64,000 nt of DNA from Chitinasiproducens palmae (GCF_900095735.1 NZ_FNLO01000001.1:1-64000), one strand, 5' to 3'; shown: positions 19,470 to 28,567, counted from the first letter of the stretch. Numbers and translations: made by a program. The notes: a model not told the origin generated them from the sequence alone.

Positions 19470-20513
19470 ATGACCGTCCCTCGCGTCGCGATCGTCGTGA
19501 ACGATCACTTCAGCCCGTTTCACTTCGCCGTGCCGCACGCGGTCTTCAGCAACCGGGCGGCCGGAGAGCGCCTGTTCGAGGTGATGGTCTGCGCTGGCGA
19601 GCCGGGACGACTGACATCGGATGCGGGTCTGTCGATCGACGCGCCTTACGATCTGGCTGCGATCGCGCGCGCCGACATCGTCGTTCTGCCTTATTGGCAT
19701 GATCCCGCGCAGCGGCCGCACGAGCCGTTGCTCGACGCAATCCGCGCGGCGCACGCAGGTAACACGCAGATCGTCGGCCTGTGTCTCGGCACGTATGTGC
19801 TGGCCTACGCCGGGCTGCTGGCGGCACGGCGAGCCGCCACGCATTGGGAGTACGAGCGTGATTTCGAGCGTCGCTTTCCGGACGTGCAGCTCGACACGAA
19901 TGCGCTGTATGTGGAGGACGGCACATTGCTGACTTCGGCCGGCACCGGTGCCGGACTCGACTGCTGCCTGCATCTGGTGCGACAACGCTACGGCAGCGCG
20001 GTTGCGAACAAGCTGGCGCGCCGCATGGTGATACCGCCTCACCGCGAAGGCGGCCAGGCACAGTTCATCGAGCAGCCGGTCGCGCCCTCGACTCAGGATG
20101 CGACGATCAACGCCCTGCTCGATCACCTGCGCGGCCATCTCGCCGAGGCGCACGACCTGCTGACACTGTCGGCGCGCGCGCGCATGAGCCGGCGCACGCT
20201 GACGCGCCACTTCCTGAAGGCAACCGGTCTGTCGGTCGGCGACTGGCTGGTCGCCGAGCGGCTCAAGCGTAGCCAACAGCTGCTCGAGTCGACGGGTCAC
20301 TCGGTCGAGGCAATCGCGGAGCTGGTCGGCTTCCAGTCGGCGGCGGCGCTGCGGCAGCACTTCAAGACCGCGTTCTCGGTCACACCCCGACAGTGGCGCC
20401 GAACCTTCGGTGAGCCAGCCCCGCGCGGCCAGGCGTGCGCTCTCTTGCATGACGCGCTGGCCCTGCCGGGCGGCAGCGACGCGCAGACCGGTGCGAAAGC
20501 GGCAACCGGTTAA
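19470..20513 (+). CDS. GlxA-type transcriptional regulator (DJ-1/PfpI domain plus AraC helix-turn-helix)
   Basis: This is a 347-residue activator. Residues 1-185 form a DJ-1/PfpI-like sensor domain (VPRVAIVVNDHFSPFHFAVP, IVGLCLGTYVLAYAGLLAA with a Cys at the nucleophile elbow). Residues about 215-320 form the AraC DNA-binding domain (LTLSARARMSRRTLTRHFLK, VEAIAELVGFQSAAALRQHF, TPRQWRRTF). The start MTVPRVAIVV is chosen because the preceding 26 codons are not homologous. It follows the MBL hydrolase, its most likely target, and converges on the DUF1275 gene. Confidence 0.9.
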   Translation: MTVPRVAIVVNDHFSPFHFAVPHAVFSNRAAGERLFEVMVCAGEPGRLTSDAGLSIDAPYDLAAIARADIVVLPYWHDPAQRPHEPLLDAIRAAHAGNTQIVGLCLGTYVLAYAGLLAARRAATHWEYERDFERRFPDVQLDTNALYVEDGTLLTSAGTGAGLDCCLHLVRQRYGSAVANKLARRMVIPPHREGGQAQFIEQPVAPSTQDATINALLDHLRGHLAEAHDLLTLSARARMSRRTLTRHFLKATGLSVGDWLVAERLKRSQQLLESTGHSVEAIAELVGFQSAAALRQHFKTAFSVTPRQWRRTFGEPAPRGQACALLHDALALPGGSDAQTGAKAATG

Positions 20514-20547
20514 CCGCCAATCAGACTGACCAGGCCAACCAGGTGGG

Positions 20548-21300
20548 TCACCGTTCCTGCTTCATGGGCGGCGCGGGCGGCGCGGGCGGCACCGGCCGCA
20601 GCGGTCGCCGCAGCAGGCCGGGCAGTGTTACCGCCGCCAAGAGGGCCGCGGCGATGAACAGCAGCACGCCACCGAGAGCCTTGTATGCGATCACGCCGAG
20701 CACGCCGCCGACGCAGAATGCCAGCACGGTCATGCCGTGCAGTCGCAGCCGCTCAAGATGCTCGACGCGGCTGGCCGAAGCCTCGCGGTGCCGCACCATC
20801 GTGAGCAACATGCCGAGCCCGATGCCGATGTCGGTCGACATGCCGGAAATATGGGTCGTGCGTACCCGCCAATTCGAGATGCGGGTGACCACCGCGTTCT
20901 GGAAGCCCATCAGCGTGCTCAGTCCCAGAATCAGCACGGTGCCGCGGCCGTGATCCAGCATGTCGAGCACGCCAAGCACGCACAGCATCGCGGCCTCGGC
21001 GAGGATGCTCAGCGCGAAAATACGGGCGATGCGCCGGCGCAATCCGGCTTCGACAAGCATCGTCGCAAGGGCGGCGCCGAAGATGAACGCGACCGGCAGC
21101 AGCAGGTAGACCGCGCCACTGAAGACGTCGCCGAGCGCGATCTTGTCCGCGCCGGTCGAGACATTCCCCGTCATGTTGGCCGCAAAGAAACCCAGGGAGT
21201 AGAAGCCGGCGGAATTGAGCGCGCCCGCAATCAACGCGAGGCTGCAAGCCAGCCTGCGATCCAGCCGCGCCGGCCGGTCCGCTCCGTGGTGGATCAACAT
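20548..21300 (-). CDS. DUF1275 (YoaK-like) membrane protein
   Basis: This is a 250-residue inner-membrane protein with about six hydrophobic segments. The family signature is near the N-terminus: LIAGALNSAGFYSLGFFAAN followed by MTGNVSTGADKIAL. A second typical block is GFQNAVVTRISNWRVRTTHI. The C-terminal tail is proline-rich (PVPPAPPAPP). The family's function is not established. It converges on the GlxA-type regulator gene, with 34 bases between the stop codons. Confidence 0.87.
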   Translation of the reverse strand: MLIHHGADRPARLDRRLACSLALIAGALNSAGFYSLGFFAANMTGNVSTGADKIALGDVFSGAVYLLLPVAFIFGAALATMLVEAGLRRRIARIFALSILAEAAMLCVLGVLDMLDHGRGTVLILGLSTLMGFQNAVVTRISNWRVRTTHISGMSTDIGIGLGMLLTMVRHREASASRVEHLERLRLHGMTVLAFCVGGVLGVIAYKALGGVLLFIAAALLAAVTLPGLLRRPLRPVPPAPPAPPMKQER

Positions 21301-21543
21301 GATGATTCGCGTAAGCGCCAGAAACCGCAGTATGCCTCAGGTGACAGCACTTACTTCATCGAATGTGCCGCCCATCGGCGCCAGGGACGCACGACGCCTG
21401 GCCTACTGCCCGGACCCGCGCGCATCGCCAGGGCGTACAAGTGGCGTCCTGCCGGTCGTCGCTGAGCGCCGCGCGCTGCGCCAATCGGCATGGCGGTCGG
21501 GCGCGGCGCCCAGGCTCCGACATGCCACGCCGATTCCTTGCCG

Positions 21544-22866
21544 TCAGCGATTCACCAGGCGCTTTGGCATCAACAGCACGAGCAGACCGCCGATGGCCAG
21601 GCAGGCGGCGAGCGTGTACACGCCCAGATCGGTCGAATGCGTCTTGTCGATGATCCAGCCGATCACGTATGGGCTGATGAAGCCTGCCAGATTGCCGACC
21701 GAATTCACCACTGCAATACCGGTGGCCGCCGCGGCGCCGGCGAGCACGGCGGTCGGCAGGCACCAGAACTGACAGAGCGTGGTCATGACGCCGATCGTCG
21801 CCACGGTCAGCCCGATCATGGCAAGCGGGATATTGTGGCTGCCAGCGGACACGGTGACGAACCACCCCACGGTACCGATCAGTCCTGGCACTGTCACGTG
21901 CCAGCGGCGTTCACGTCGCGCATCGGAGCTGCGGCCGACCAGCACCATGGCAATGGCCGCGGCGGCATAGGGCAGCGTCGTGAGCAGGCCGATGGACAGC
22001 GGATCGGTCACGCCGGAACCCTTGATCAGCGTCGGCAGCCAGAATCCGACGCCATACAGTCCCATGATGAAAAACAGATAGATCGCGCTGAGCCCCCACA
22101 CGATCGGGCGTGTCATGCCGTCCCGGAACGATCCGGCGTGCGAGCCTTCGGCATCGGCGGCGACATTGCGCGCGAGAATGCGTTTCTCGTCTGGTGTCAG
22201 CCACTTTGCCTGCTCGATGCCACGGTCCAGCTTCAGGATGATCACGATGCCAAGCACCAGCGATGGAATGGCTTCCAGCAGAAACAGCCACTGCCATCCC
22301 GAATAGCCACCGAAACCGCTCATTGCATGCAGGATCCAGCCCGACAATGGTCCACCAAGCACGCCGGAGACCGGAATGCCAGTCATGAACATCGCGACGA
22401 TCTTGCCGCGGCGCTCGGCCGGATACCAATAAGTCAGATAGAGGATCACGCCCGGGAACAGCCCGGCCTCGGCCACGCCAAGCAGGAAGCGAAGCACGTA
22501 GAAAACGGTCGGCGTCGTCACGAACATCATGCAGGCCGAAATCACGGCCCAGGTGATCATCACGCGCGCGATCCACAAGCGCGCGCCGACCTTGTGCAGG
22601 ATGATGTTGCTCGGCACCTCGAAGACGAAGTAGCCAATGAAGAAAATGCCCGCGCCGATGCCGTAGACGGTTTCGCTGAAGTGCAACTCCTGCAGCATCT
22701 GCAGTTTCGCGAAACCGACGTTGACGCGATCGAGATAGGCGGCGACGTAGCAGAGAAACAGTAAAGGGATCAAGCGCCACGTCACTTTCGCATACAGCGC
22801 CGACGTGTCCTTGTCCTCGTGCGCGTGACCGGGCGGCATCGCAAACGGATGCTCTGAGGTGTTCAT
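21544..22866 (-). CDS. MFS transporter, anion:cation symporter type
   Basis: This is a 12-helix inner-membrane transporter of 440 residues in the ACS branch of the major facilitator superfamily, which imports organic anions such as tartrate, phthalate derivatives and sugar acids. Diagnostic segments are RLIPLLFLCYVAAYLDRVNV and GFAKLQM in helix 1, YFVFEVPSNIILHKVGARLW, the cytoplasmic loop, and AEAGLFPGVILYLTYWYPAE with RRGKI. It lies 142 bases downstream of the class II aldolase-like gene on the same strand, suggesting an uptake-plus-catabolism pair. The substrate is not readable. Confidence 0.9.
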   Translation of the reverse strand: MNTSEHPFAMPPGHAHEDKDTSALYAKVTWRLIPLLFLCYVAAYLDRVNVGFAKLQMLQELHFSETVYGIGAGIFFIGYFVFEVPSNIILHKVGARLWIARVMITWAVISACMMFVTTPTVFYVLRFLLGVAEAGLFPGVILYLTYWYPAERRGKIVAMFMTGIPVSGVLGGPLSGWILHAMSGFGGYSGWQWLFLLEAIPSLVLGIVIILKLDRGIEQAKWLTPDEKRILARNVAADAEGSHAGSFRDGMTRPIVWGLSAIYLFFIMGLYGVGFWLPTLIKGSGVTDPLSIGLLTTLPYAAAAIAMVLVGRSSDARRERRWHVTVPGLIGTVGWFVTVSAGSHNIPLAMIGLTVATIGVMTTLCQFWCLPTAVLAGAAAATGIAVVNSVGNLAGFISPYVIGWIIDKTHSTDLGVYTLAACLAIGGLLVLLMPKRLVNR

Positions 22867-23008
22867 GGCTGTCTCCTGCTTTTTGTAGTGATCGATACCG
22901 CTCCGTCACGTCGCGCGCGGAGCGGCACGTACGGCGCCTGCGGGGATCGCAGGGTGGGACGTGGTACTGCGTTCAGTGCGGGGTGCAGCCCTGGCCGCGG
23001 CGCGTCGC

Positions 23009-23860
23009 TCAGTCGAACATGTCGGGCTGGGTCGCGACCAGTTGTTCCCAGATCGCCTGGAAATGCAGCCAGCCGATGTAATCGCTGCCGACGTGCTCCC
23101 TACTGTACCGAGCGCGTTCCTCCGACACCAGACGGGGTTTCAACCCGGTCGACTCCACCATCAGTTGCTGCTGGCAGCAGCGTTCGAGCGCGATGAACCA
23201 GAAGGCGGCCGACTCGATGCTGTGCCGGCTGGCAGTGAGCAGGCCATGGTTCTGATGGATCGCGGCTTTCACGCCCAGGAATGCGTTGGCTACCTTGTGG
23301 CCCGCTTTGACCTCGACAGCCACCTGCCCCGCCTCGTCGCCGATCACCACGTGATCCTCGAAGAACGCGGCCGCGTCCTGGCTGATCGGTTCGAGCTTCT
23401 TGCCAAGCGCCGCGAACGCGGTGCCATACACCGTGTGCGCGTGGCACATCGCCACGATATCGGGATGCGCTTCGTGGACCGCGGCGTGCAGCACGAAGCC
23501 GGCGCGGTTGACCGCATGCCTGCCTTCGACGACCCGCCCTTGGTGATCGGCAAGGATCAGATTCGACAACTTGACCTGCGAGAAATGGACGGCCATCGGA
23601 TTCGTCCAGTAAAGCTCCGGGTGCTCCGGATCACGCACTGTCAGATGTCCGGCGAAGCCGTAGTCGAAACCCTGCAGCGCGAATGCACGGCACGCGGCCA
23701 CAAGCCGCTCTTTCAAGTGCTGGCGGTGTGCCGCAGGATCGGCGAACACGGGCACTTCAGGAAAAATCAACCCTTCCTGTTCCGGTTGATAGATCGAAGT
23801 GCGCTTGCCGAGATCGATCGGCTTGGCCGCGCTGACGGGACGTTCGATGATTGCTTCCAT
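23009..23860 (-). CDS. class II aldolase/adducin-family protein
   Basis: This is a 283-residue cytoplasmic metalloenzyme fold, found in fuculose- and ribulose-phosphate aldolases and in decarboxylases. The metal-binding His pair is in MCHAHTVYG, and a further family block is IHQNHGLLTASRHSIESAAF. GFDYGFAGHLTVRDPEHPEL is the N-terminal block in which many members have GxxSxRxP. The start MEAIIERPVSAAKP is preferred over an ATG 13 codons earlier. It is the first gene of a probable unit with the MFS transporter. In such two-gene units the substrate is often a hydroxy acid, but that is inference. Confidence 0.85.
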   Translation of the reverse strand: MEAIIERPVSAAKPIDLGKRTSIYQPEQEGLIFPEVPVFADPAAHRQHLKERLVAACRAFALQGFDYGFAGHLTVRDPEHPELYWTNPMAVHFSQVKLSNLILADHQGRVVEGRHAVNRAGFVLHAAVHEAHPDIVAMCHAHTVYGTAFAALGKKLEPISQDAAAFFEDHVVIGDEAGQVAVEVKAGHKVANAFLGVKAAIHQNHGLLTASRHSIESAAFWFIALERCCQQQLMVESTGLKPRLVSEERARYSREHVGSDYIGWLHFQAIWEQLVATQPDMFD

Positions 23861-24038
23861 GGCTGGGGCCTCCTGATGTTGTGATTGTGGAACCATCATC
23901 CCCGCCGTCGTCCGTCATGACAAACGATCGATGTTCATCGACGGATGAACCAGGCTCACCTATCTGCAGATCGATAACCATGCTGCATCCGACCGCCCAA
24001 GGACCGAACCGTGCCCACGTTCAGGGAGCAGTCACGAT

Positions 24039-24599
24039 CTAGCGCTCGGGACGCGCTTCGGCATTGCATAGCAGCGCCTGCACATCGGCGAAAATCGCCT
24101 GCCACTCCTCGTCGCTCATGTTCAGGAAGCCAAAGCTGCGCAGCAGAAACGCGCCTTCTGTTGCCAGGAACGCAATCCGTGCTCGACGTCCCTCCTCTGT
24201 ACCGGTATCCGCGAGGTCGAACCGTTCGCGGTACCACTCAGCGGGATAGGCGCGCCATGCCTCCGCGGTCAGGAGGCCAGTCATCAGCGCGGCCGCACGG
24301 TCGGCCTGCGCTTCGTCGGTTCGTCGGGTCGCTTCGGCGTGCGCGCGCAGCGCGGTCACCGGCGACGGCGTGGGTCCCGCGAGCGCCGCGACGGCCCGGT
24401 CGAACTCGCCGCTCCATCGCTCGTACATCGCGTGGATCAACTGATCCTTGCTGCCGAATATCGCCTGCACCCCGCCCTTGCTGATGCCAGCGGCCTGCGC
24501 CACGCCGCCGATGGTCACCCCCGCAATACCTCGATCGCGCACCACGGCTTCGGCCGCGTCGAGCACGTCGTTGCGGTCTATCCTGCTCGGCCTCGCCAT
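24039..24599 (-). CDS. TetR-family repressor
   Basis: This is a 186-residue repressor. Residues 1-50 are a TetR helix-turn-helix: VLDAAEAVVRDRGIAGVTIG, VAQAAGISKGGVQAIFGSKD. The C-terminal domain (residues about 75-175) is the ligand-binding half (LLTAEAWRAYPAEWYRERFD). It is divergent from an MFS drug-efflux gene 96 bases away, with a strong palindrome between them, so it is expected to repress both that gene and itself until a toxic compound binds. Confidence 0.92.
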   Translation of the reverse strand: MARPSRIDRNDVLDAAEAVVRDRGIAGVTIGGVAQAAGISKGGVQAIFGSKDQLIHAMYERWSGEFDRAVAALAGPTPSPVTALRAHAEATRRTDEAQADRAAALMTGLLTAEAWRAYPAEWYRERFDLADTGTEEGRRARIAFLATEGAFLLRSFGFLNMSDEEWQAIFADVQALLCNAEARPER

Positions 24600-24613
24600 G
24601 CCGTCTCTCCTCG

Positions 24614-24637
24614 GTTAGAATACGATCGTATTTTAAC
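24614..24637. promoter_or_regulatory. TetR operator
   Basis: This is a 24-base palindrome with one mismatched pair. The perfect core is AATACGATCGTATT (24619-24632), extended by GTTA and TAAC on the two sides. It starts 15 bases upstream of the TetR start codon and lies about 60 bases upstream of the divergent efflux gene, the usual arrangement for control of both. Confidence 0.75.
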
Positions 24638-24695
24638 TAAATCTGCCGCGCCATGTGTCCCATGCCGCGCATTGGCAGGGAACAGATGGTGCACT

Positions 24696-26180
24696 ATGTA
24701 CAGAATTCGACGCTGGTTCATCCTTTCGATCGTGTCGAGCGCCTTGCTGCTGCTCGTGATCGATATCACCGTGCTTTACCTGGCTCTCCCCGAGCTGACG
24801 CGGGCTCTCGATCTATCGGCATCCCAGAAACTGTGGGTGTTGAACAGCTACGCGCTGGTGGTGTCGGGGCTGCTACTCGGCATGGGCACCCTGGGCGACC
24901 GTCTTGGTCACAAGCGCTTGTTCCTCGCCGGGCTGGTGGTGTTCGGCATGGCATCGATCGGCGCTGCGTTCGCGCCGTCGGCCTCGGCATTGATCGTGGC
25001 GCGGGCCATGCTCGGCATCGGTGCGGCGATGATGATGCCTGCCACGCTGGCGATCATCCGGCTGGCGTTCTCCGATGAACGGGAACGCGCGATGGCGATC
25101 GGCGTATGGGCCGCCGTCGCGTCCGGCGGCGCCGCCTTCGGTCCAATGGTCGGCGGCCTCCTGCTCGAACACTTCTGGTGGGGTTCGGTGTTTCTGATCA
25201 ATGTACCGATCGTCGCGCTGGCTTTGATATGCGCGCTGCACGCTGTCCCCGCGATGCCCGGCAATCGCACCCGCAAATGGGATCTGGTCGGTTCGGTACA
25301 GGCCACCGTCGGCATGGTGGGGCTGGCTCATGCGATCGAGACCGCCGGCGCGCCGCGTCCGCACTGGCCCGCGGCCCTCCTTTCGTGCGCGATCGGCATC
25401 GCCGCGATGACCTGCTTCGTCAGGCGACAGCGCCGCAGCACGCAGCCGATGCTGGACTTCTCGATATTTCGCAATGCTGAGTTCACCAATGCCGTCGTCG
25501 CGGCACTGATCAGCGCCGCCGCGTTGGTCGGTCTGGAACTGTCGTTCAGCCAGCGCCTGCTGCTGGTCTGGTCGCTGTCGCCGTTGCAGGCCGGGCTGTG
25601 CCTGCTGCCGCTGGCGTTGGCGTCGTTCATCGCCGGGCCGTTGACAGGCCGCTACATTGGCCGCGTCGGCAGCCAGCGCATGCTCTTCTGGTCCTTGCTG
25701 GCGTCGGCGCTCGGCATGTTCGTCTATCTGCTGCTGCGCGATGCGCGCCTGCCCGCGCAGGTGGCGGGTCTGGCGATGATCGGCGCCGGCCTTGGCGCAA
25801 CCATGACAGCCGCGTCCGCCACGGCAATGCTCAACGCCGCCGCCGAACAGGCGGGAATGACCGCCTCGATCGAGGAAGTTTCGTACGAATTGGGTGGTGC
25901 CATCGGCGTGACGCTGATGGGCACGATCCTGTCGGCCGTGTACGCGGCTTCACTCGTGGTGCCGCCCGGTGTCTCTCCGGGCGCGCGCGACAGTCTCGAT
26001 GCGGCTTTGCGCCTGGCCGAAGACGTCGACGCGGCTTCGGGGGCCCGGCTCGCCGCCCAGGCGCGGCACGCGTTCGAGCTAGGCTTCGGTGCGGTCCTTG
26101 CGGTTGCCTCGCTATTGCTTTTCGTCACCGCGATGCTGATCCGTTTCCGTTGCCGCAGCGGGCGCCGCATCGCCACGTGA
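24696..26180 (+). CDS. MFS multidrug efflux transporter (DHA2, 14-helix type)
   Basis: This is a 494-residue inner-membrane exporter similar to the QacA/SmvA/EmrB group, driven by the proton gradient. Typical segments are VIDITVLYLALPELTRAL in helix 1, GLLLGMGTLGDRLGHKRLFL (motif A), ARAMLGIGAAMMMPATLAII, and AAVASGGAAFGPMVGGLLLE (motif C of drug/proton antiporters). The start MYRIRRWFIL directly precedes helix 1; earlier in-frame ATGs would run through the operator and the TetR gene. It is controlled by the divergent TetR. The toxic substrate is unknown; quaternary ammonium-like compounds are common for the group. Confidence 0.9.
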   Translation: MYRIRRWFILSIVSSALLLLVIDITVLYLALPELTRALDLSASQKLWVLNSYALVVSGLLLGMGTLGDRLGHKRLFLAGLVVFGMASIGAAFAPSASALIVARAMLGIGAAMMMPATLAIIRLAFSDERERAMAIGVWAAVASGGAAFGPMVGGLLLEHFWWGSVFLINVPIVALALICALHAVPAMPGNRTRKWDLVGSVQATVGMVGLAHAIETAGAPRPHWPAALLSCAIGIAAMTCFVRRQRRSTQPMLDFSIFRNAEFTNAVVAALISAAALVGLELSFSQRLLLVWSLSPLQAGLCLLPLALASFIAGPLTGRYIGRVGSQRMLFWSLLASALGMFVYLLLRDARLPAQVAGLAMIGAGLGATMTAASATAMLNAAAEQAGMTASIEEVSYELGGAIGVTLMGTILSAVYAASLVVPPGVSPGARDSLDAALRLAEDVDAASGARLAAQARHAFELGFGAVLAVASLLLFVTAMLIRFRCRSGRRIAT

Positions 26181-26192
26181 CCGCGTAGCTCA

Positions 26193-26264
26193 GGGGCTGC
26201 TTCGGGGCTGCTTCGGGGCTGCTTCGGGGTCGGTTCGGCGTCGGTTCGGCGTCGGTTCGGCGTT
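26193..26264. repeat. two adjacent 11-base minisatellites, three copies each
   Basis: GGGGCTGCTTC occurs three times in a row (26193-26225). After six bases, GGTTCGGCGTC occurs three times (26232-26264, last base varied). They lie just behind the efflux gene. Equal unit length and copy number suggest a shared slippage origin. Confidence 0.85.
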
Positions 26265-26375
26265 CCGGGCCACGGAATCGGCGTACCGCTGCATCGCCGG
26301 CCGTGACGCATCAGAGATCGCCGAGGTGGCGCCCGGTATACTTCGGGCCTTTGCCCGCCAAGGGCTCGCCGAGAT

Positions 26376-26741
26376 ATGCCAATGAGCGCACTGCCCCCCT
26401 GCCCCGCCTGCCAGTCAGAGTTCACGTACCAGGACGCAGGGCTCCTGGTCTGCCCCGAGTGCGCACACGAATGGGCTGCCGACGGTTCGGCATCGAGCGA
26501 CATGCAAGGCGCGCCGGGCGCGGATGAGAAGGTCTATCGCGACGCCGCGGGCAACGTACTTCAGAACGGCGACACCGTCACCGTCATCAAGGATCTCAAG
26601 CTGAAGGGCTCGGGCGGCGTTGTCAAGATGGGCACCAAGGTGAAGAACATTCGCCTGGTCGATGCGGATCACGACATCGACTGCAAGATCGACGGTTTTG
26701 GTGCAATGAGCCTGAAAACGGAATTCGTCCGCAAGGTGTGA
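26376..26741 (+). CDS. yjdM: YjdM/PhnA-family zinc-ribbon protein
   Basis: This is a small cytoplasmic protein of 121 residues (119 if the second [13 protein letters not shown], is used). The N-terminal zinc ribbon has CPAC and CPECAHEW pairs, as in E. coli YjdM (formerly called PhnA). The conserved C-terminal domain follows: [33 protein letters not shown], and [20 protein letters not shown] at the end. The family was once linked to phosphonate use, but the name does not prove that role. It converges on the phosphopantetheinyl transferase gene, with five bases between stops. Confidence 0.93.
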   Translation: MPMSALPPCPACQSEFTYQDAGLLVCPECAHEWAADGSASSDMQGAPGADEKVYRDAAGNVLQNGDTVTVIKDLKLKGSGGVVKMGTKVKNIRLVDADHDIDCKIDGFGAMSLKTEFVRKV

Positions 26742-26746
26742 CGTGC

Positions 26747-27490
26747 CTAGGCGCTTGGCAGGGCTGTTGGCGTCAGACTGCGATCGGCCGCTTCCGCCGC
26801 AAATGACACGCAGGCAACGTAACCCGCCAGGTCCTCGATCCAGTCGAACGCCAATCTGCGCGCCGCCTCGAAGCGACCGCGGTCCAGCACGCGCGGCCGC
26901 CGGGGCCTAGCGAGCGCCGACAAGGTATCGACAGCCAGCAAGCCTTCGGCGATGCCCAGCCCGAGGGCTTTCAGGATGGCTTCCTTGGCTGTCCAACAGC
27001 GCAGGAACGCGTCGCGTCGCGCGTCCACGTCGTACGCCGCGAGCACCGCGTGTTCGGCGGCGGTGCAGACCAGACGGGTGAGCGGTTGCCAGTCCAGCCC
27101 GGGGTCCCGTGTTTCGATGTCGATGCCGACGATGCGCTTCCGAGAGACAACCGCCAACGCCCGCTCCCCTGCATGCGAGACGTTGAACGACAATGCGCCG
27201 AAGCCGGCAGCCAGCTCGGGCCGGCCGTTGCCCGACACGGCGAAGCGCAGGGCCGATGGCGACTCGTTCAGATACGCGCCCAACAACTCGCGCAGCACCG
27301 AGCGCGTACCCGCGAAACGGACACGGTCGCGCAGATGCAGATAGCGCGCCGTCCGCGCGCGTTCGGCGGCGTCCAGGTGCCGCTGTGTCTCAGGCTGACC
27401 GGCGAGATCGATATCCCATACGTCCACGTCGGCGGGCCAGCGTCCATGAGCCGGCAGGAGACGCGCACGCGCCACCATGACGTCGCTCAT
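26747..27490 (-). CDS. 4'-phosphopantetheinyl transferase, Sfp type
   Basis: This enzyme transfers the phosphopantetheine arm of CoA to the Ser of carrier-protein domains, activating NRPS modules in the cytoplasm. The 247 residues show the Sfp-type layout. The magnesium/CoA motif is VVSRKRIVGIDIE, preceded by LSFNVSHAGERAL. The second motif is CWTAKEAILKALGLGIAEGL, containing the W-x-x-KE signature. The start MSDVMVARARLLPAHG is chosen because upstream codons are arginine-rich and not conserved. As the only such gene here, it probably serves the carrier domains of the adjacent siderophore NRPSs. It is divergent from the nitroreductase gene, and a Fur-like box lies in the gap. Confidence 0.9.
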   Translation of the reverse strand: MSDVMVARARLLPAHGRWPADVDVWDIDLAGQPETQRHLDAAERARTARYLHLRDRVRFAGTRSVLRELLGAYLNESPSALRFAVSGNGRPELAAGFGALSFNVSHAGERALAVVSRKRIVGIDIETRDPGLDWQPLTRLVCTAAEHAVLAAYDVDARRDAFLRCWTAKEAILKALGLGIAEGLLAVDTLSALARPRRPRVLDRGRFEAARRLAFDWIEDLAGYVACVSFAAEAADRSLTPTALPSA

Positions 27491-27693
27491 CGGTACCGGC
27501 CTCCAGGCAACTGACGCCGATGCCGGCACGCGAGGGCGTCGGCCATCGCCAGCGGCTGTCTGAGCGCGGGCTGTTTGCGCGCAGCGCGGATACGGCAGGG
27601 CGTGCCTCGCGCGGTCGAACAAGCGCACGCCGTCGCGTCGTGTCGCATTCGCCGGGAGCTGGCAAGCCTCGCTTGCACTGTTCGGAGCATGGT

Positions 27694-27712
27694 CATAATG
27701 AGAATCGTTTGC
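27694..27712. promoter_or_regulatory. Fur-box-like sequence
   Basis: CATAATGAGAATCGTTTGC agrees with the 19-base Fur consensus at 14 positions. It lies 60 bases upstream of the nitroreductase start and about 200 bases upstream of the phosphopantetheinyl transferase start on the other strand, so it could place either gene under iron control. Weaker than the box at 55353-55375. Confidence 0.5.
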
Positions 27713-27771
27713 ATCGTTTGCGCATCTGTTCGATCATCAACCCACCGAATCTGTCGCGAGAAAAACGCACC

Positions 27772-28413
27772 ATGACGCTGAGCCATCCCTCCTCGATCAC
27801 CGCGAGCGCCATGTCTTCCGAGACATCGGCGAATCCGCGCCGCGCCGCACTCGATGTACTGCTGTCGCGTCAGTCGCGCTGGCCGCTCGTCGACCCGGCG
27901 CCGCGCGACGAAGACCTGGACGTGATCTTCGATTGTGCGCTTCGCGCGCCCGACCATGGCCGCCTTCGGCCCTGGCGCTTCGTCGTGGTCCGCGGCGATG
28001 CGCGCGCGGAACTCGGCGAGGTGATGGTCGAGCTGGCCTGCCAGCGCGAACCCGCGACGCCCCGCGAGGAACAGGCGTGGCGTCGCGAGCGTGCCTTCGC
28101 TGCGCCCGTGATCGTCGTCCTTGGCGCATCGGTCGAAGCGCGTCCGGGCATTCCCGCAACGGAGCAACTGCTGTCGGTCGCCGCCGCCGCGATGAACATG
28201 CTCAATGCCGCGCACGCACTGGGCTATGGCGCCTTCTGGGTGACCGGTCCCGACACCTACGATCGCGATCTGCATGCCGCCCTCGACTTCGAGCCCGACG
28301 AGCAAGTGGTCGGCTTTCTGCTGATCGGCTCGACTGCCCAGCCTGCCGAGCCGGTCGAGCGCCCTCGCCGCGACGCACACGTGCGCGAATGGCTGGGCCG
28401 CGCGTCCTTCTAG
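27772..28413 (+). CDS. nitroreductase-family flavoprotein (YdjA-like)
   Basis: This is a 213-residue FMN enzyme that reduces nitro groups or quinone-like substrates with NAD(P)H in the cytoplasm. Family segments are LLSRQSRWPLVDPAPRDEDL, the FMN-binding block ALRAPDHGRLRPWRFVVVRG, VAAAAMNMLNAAHALGYGAF, and LDFEPDEQVVGFLLIGS near the C-terminus. The single-domain short form and its sequence fit the YdjA branch. A Fur-like box lies 60 bases upstream and it faces the siderophore exporter gene, so a role in iron release or redox balance under iron limitation is possible but unproven. Confidence 0.88.
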   Translation: MTLSHPSSITASAMSSETSANPRRAALDVLLSRQSRWPLVDPAPRDEDLDVIFDCALRAPDHGRLRPWRFVVVRGDARAELGEVMVELACQREPATPREEQAWRRERAFAAPVIVVLGASVEARPGIPATEQLLSVAAAAMNMLNAAHALGYGAFWVTGPDTYDRDLHAALDFEPDEQVVGFLLIGSTAQPAEPVERPRRDAHVREWLGRASF

Positions 28414-28431
28414 TCGGACTGTCGCAACACC

Positions 28432-28506
28432 GGCCGGTGCCGGTGCCGGTGCCGGCGCCGGCGCCGGCACGTCGGCCCCCTCTTCGGCCCCCTCTTCGGC
28501 CACTCC
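28432..28506. repeat. GC-rich repeats and perfect palindrome between convergent genes
   Basis: The 154-base gap between the convergent nitroreductase and exporter genes contains a hexamer array (CCGGTG/CCGGCG), a perfect 22-base palindrome at 28449-28470 with arms GTGCCGGCGCC and GGCGCCGGCAC, and two copies of CCCCTCTTCGG. The palindrome could fold into a very stable stem and end or slow transcription from both sides, but no T-run follows it. Confidence 0.6.
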
Positions 28507-28567
28507 ATTCACCACTGCGGGAGCCACCGCGGCAGCGGTTGTCCCGGTCCCGCGCGCGGCGTTTCGC

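Noticed and set aside
26193-26264. Repeats behind the efflux gene considered as a terminator or attachment site
   Set aside because: They are simple direct 11-base repeats without hairpin arms, T-run or a flanking integrase.
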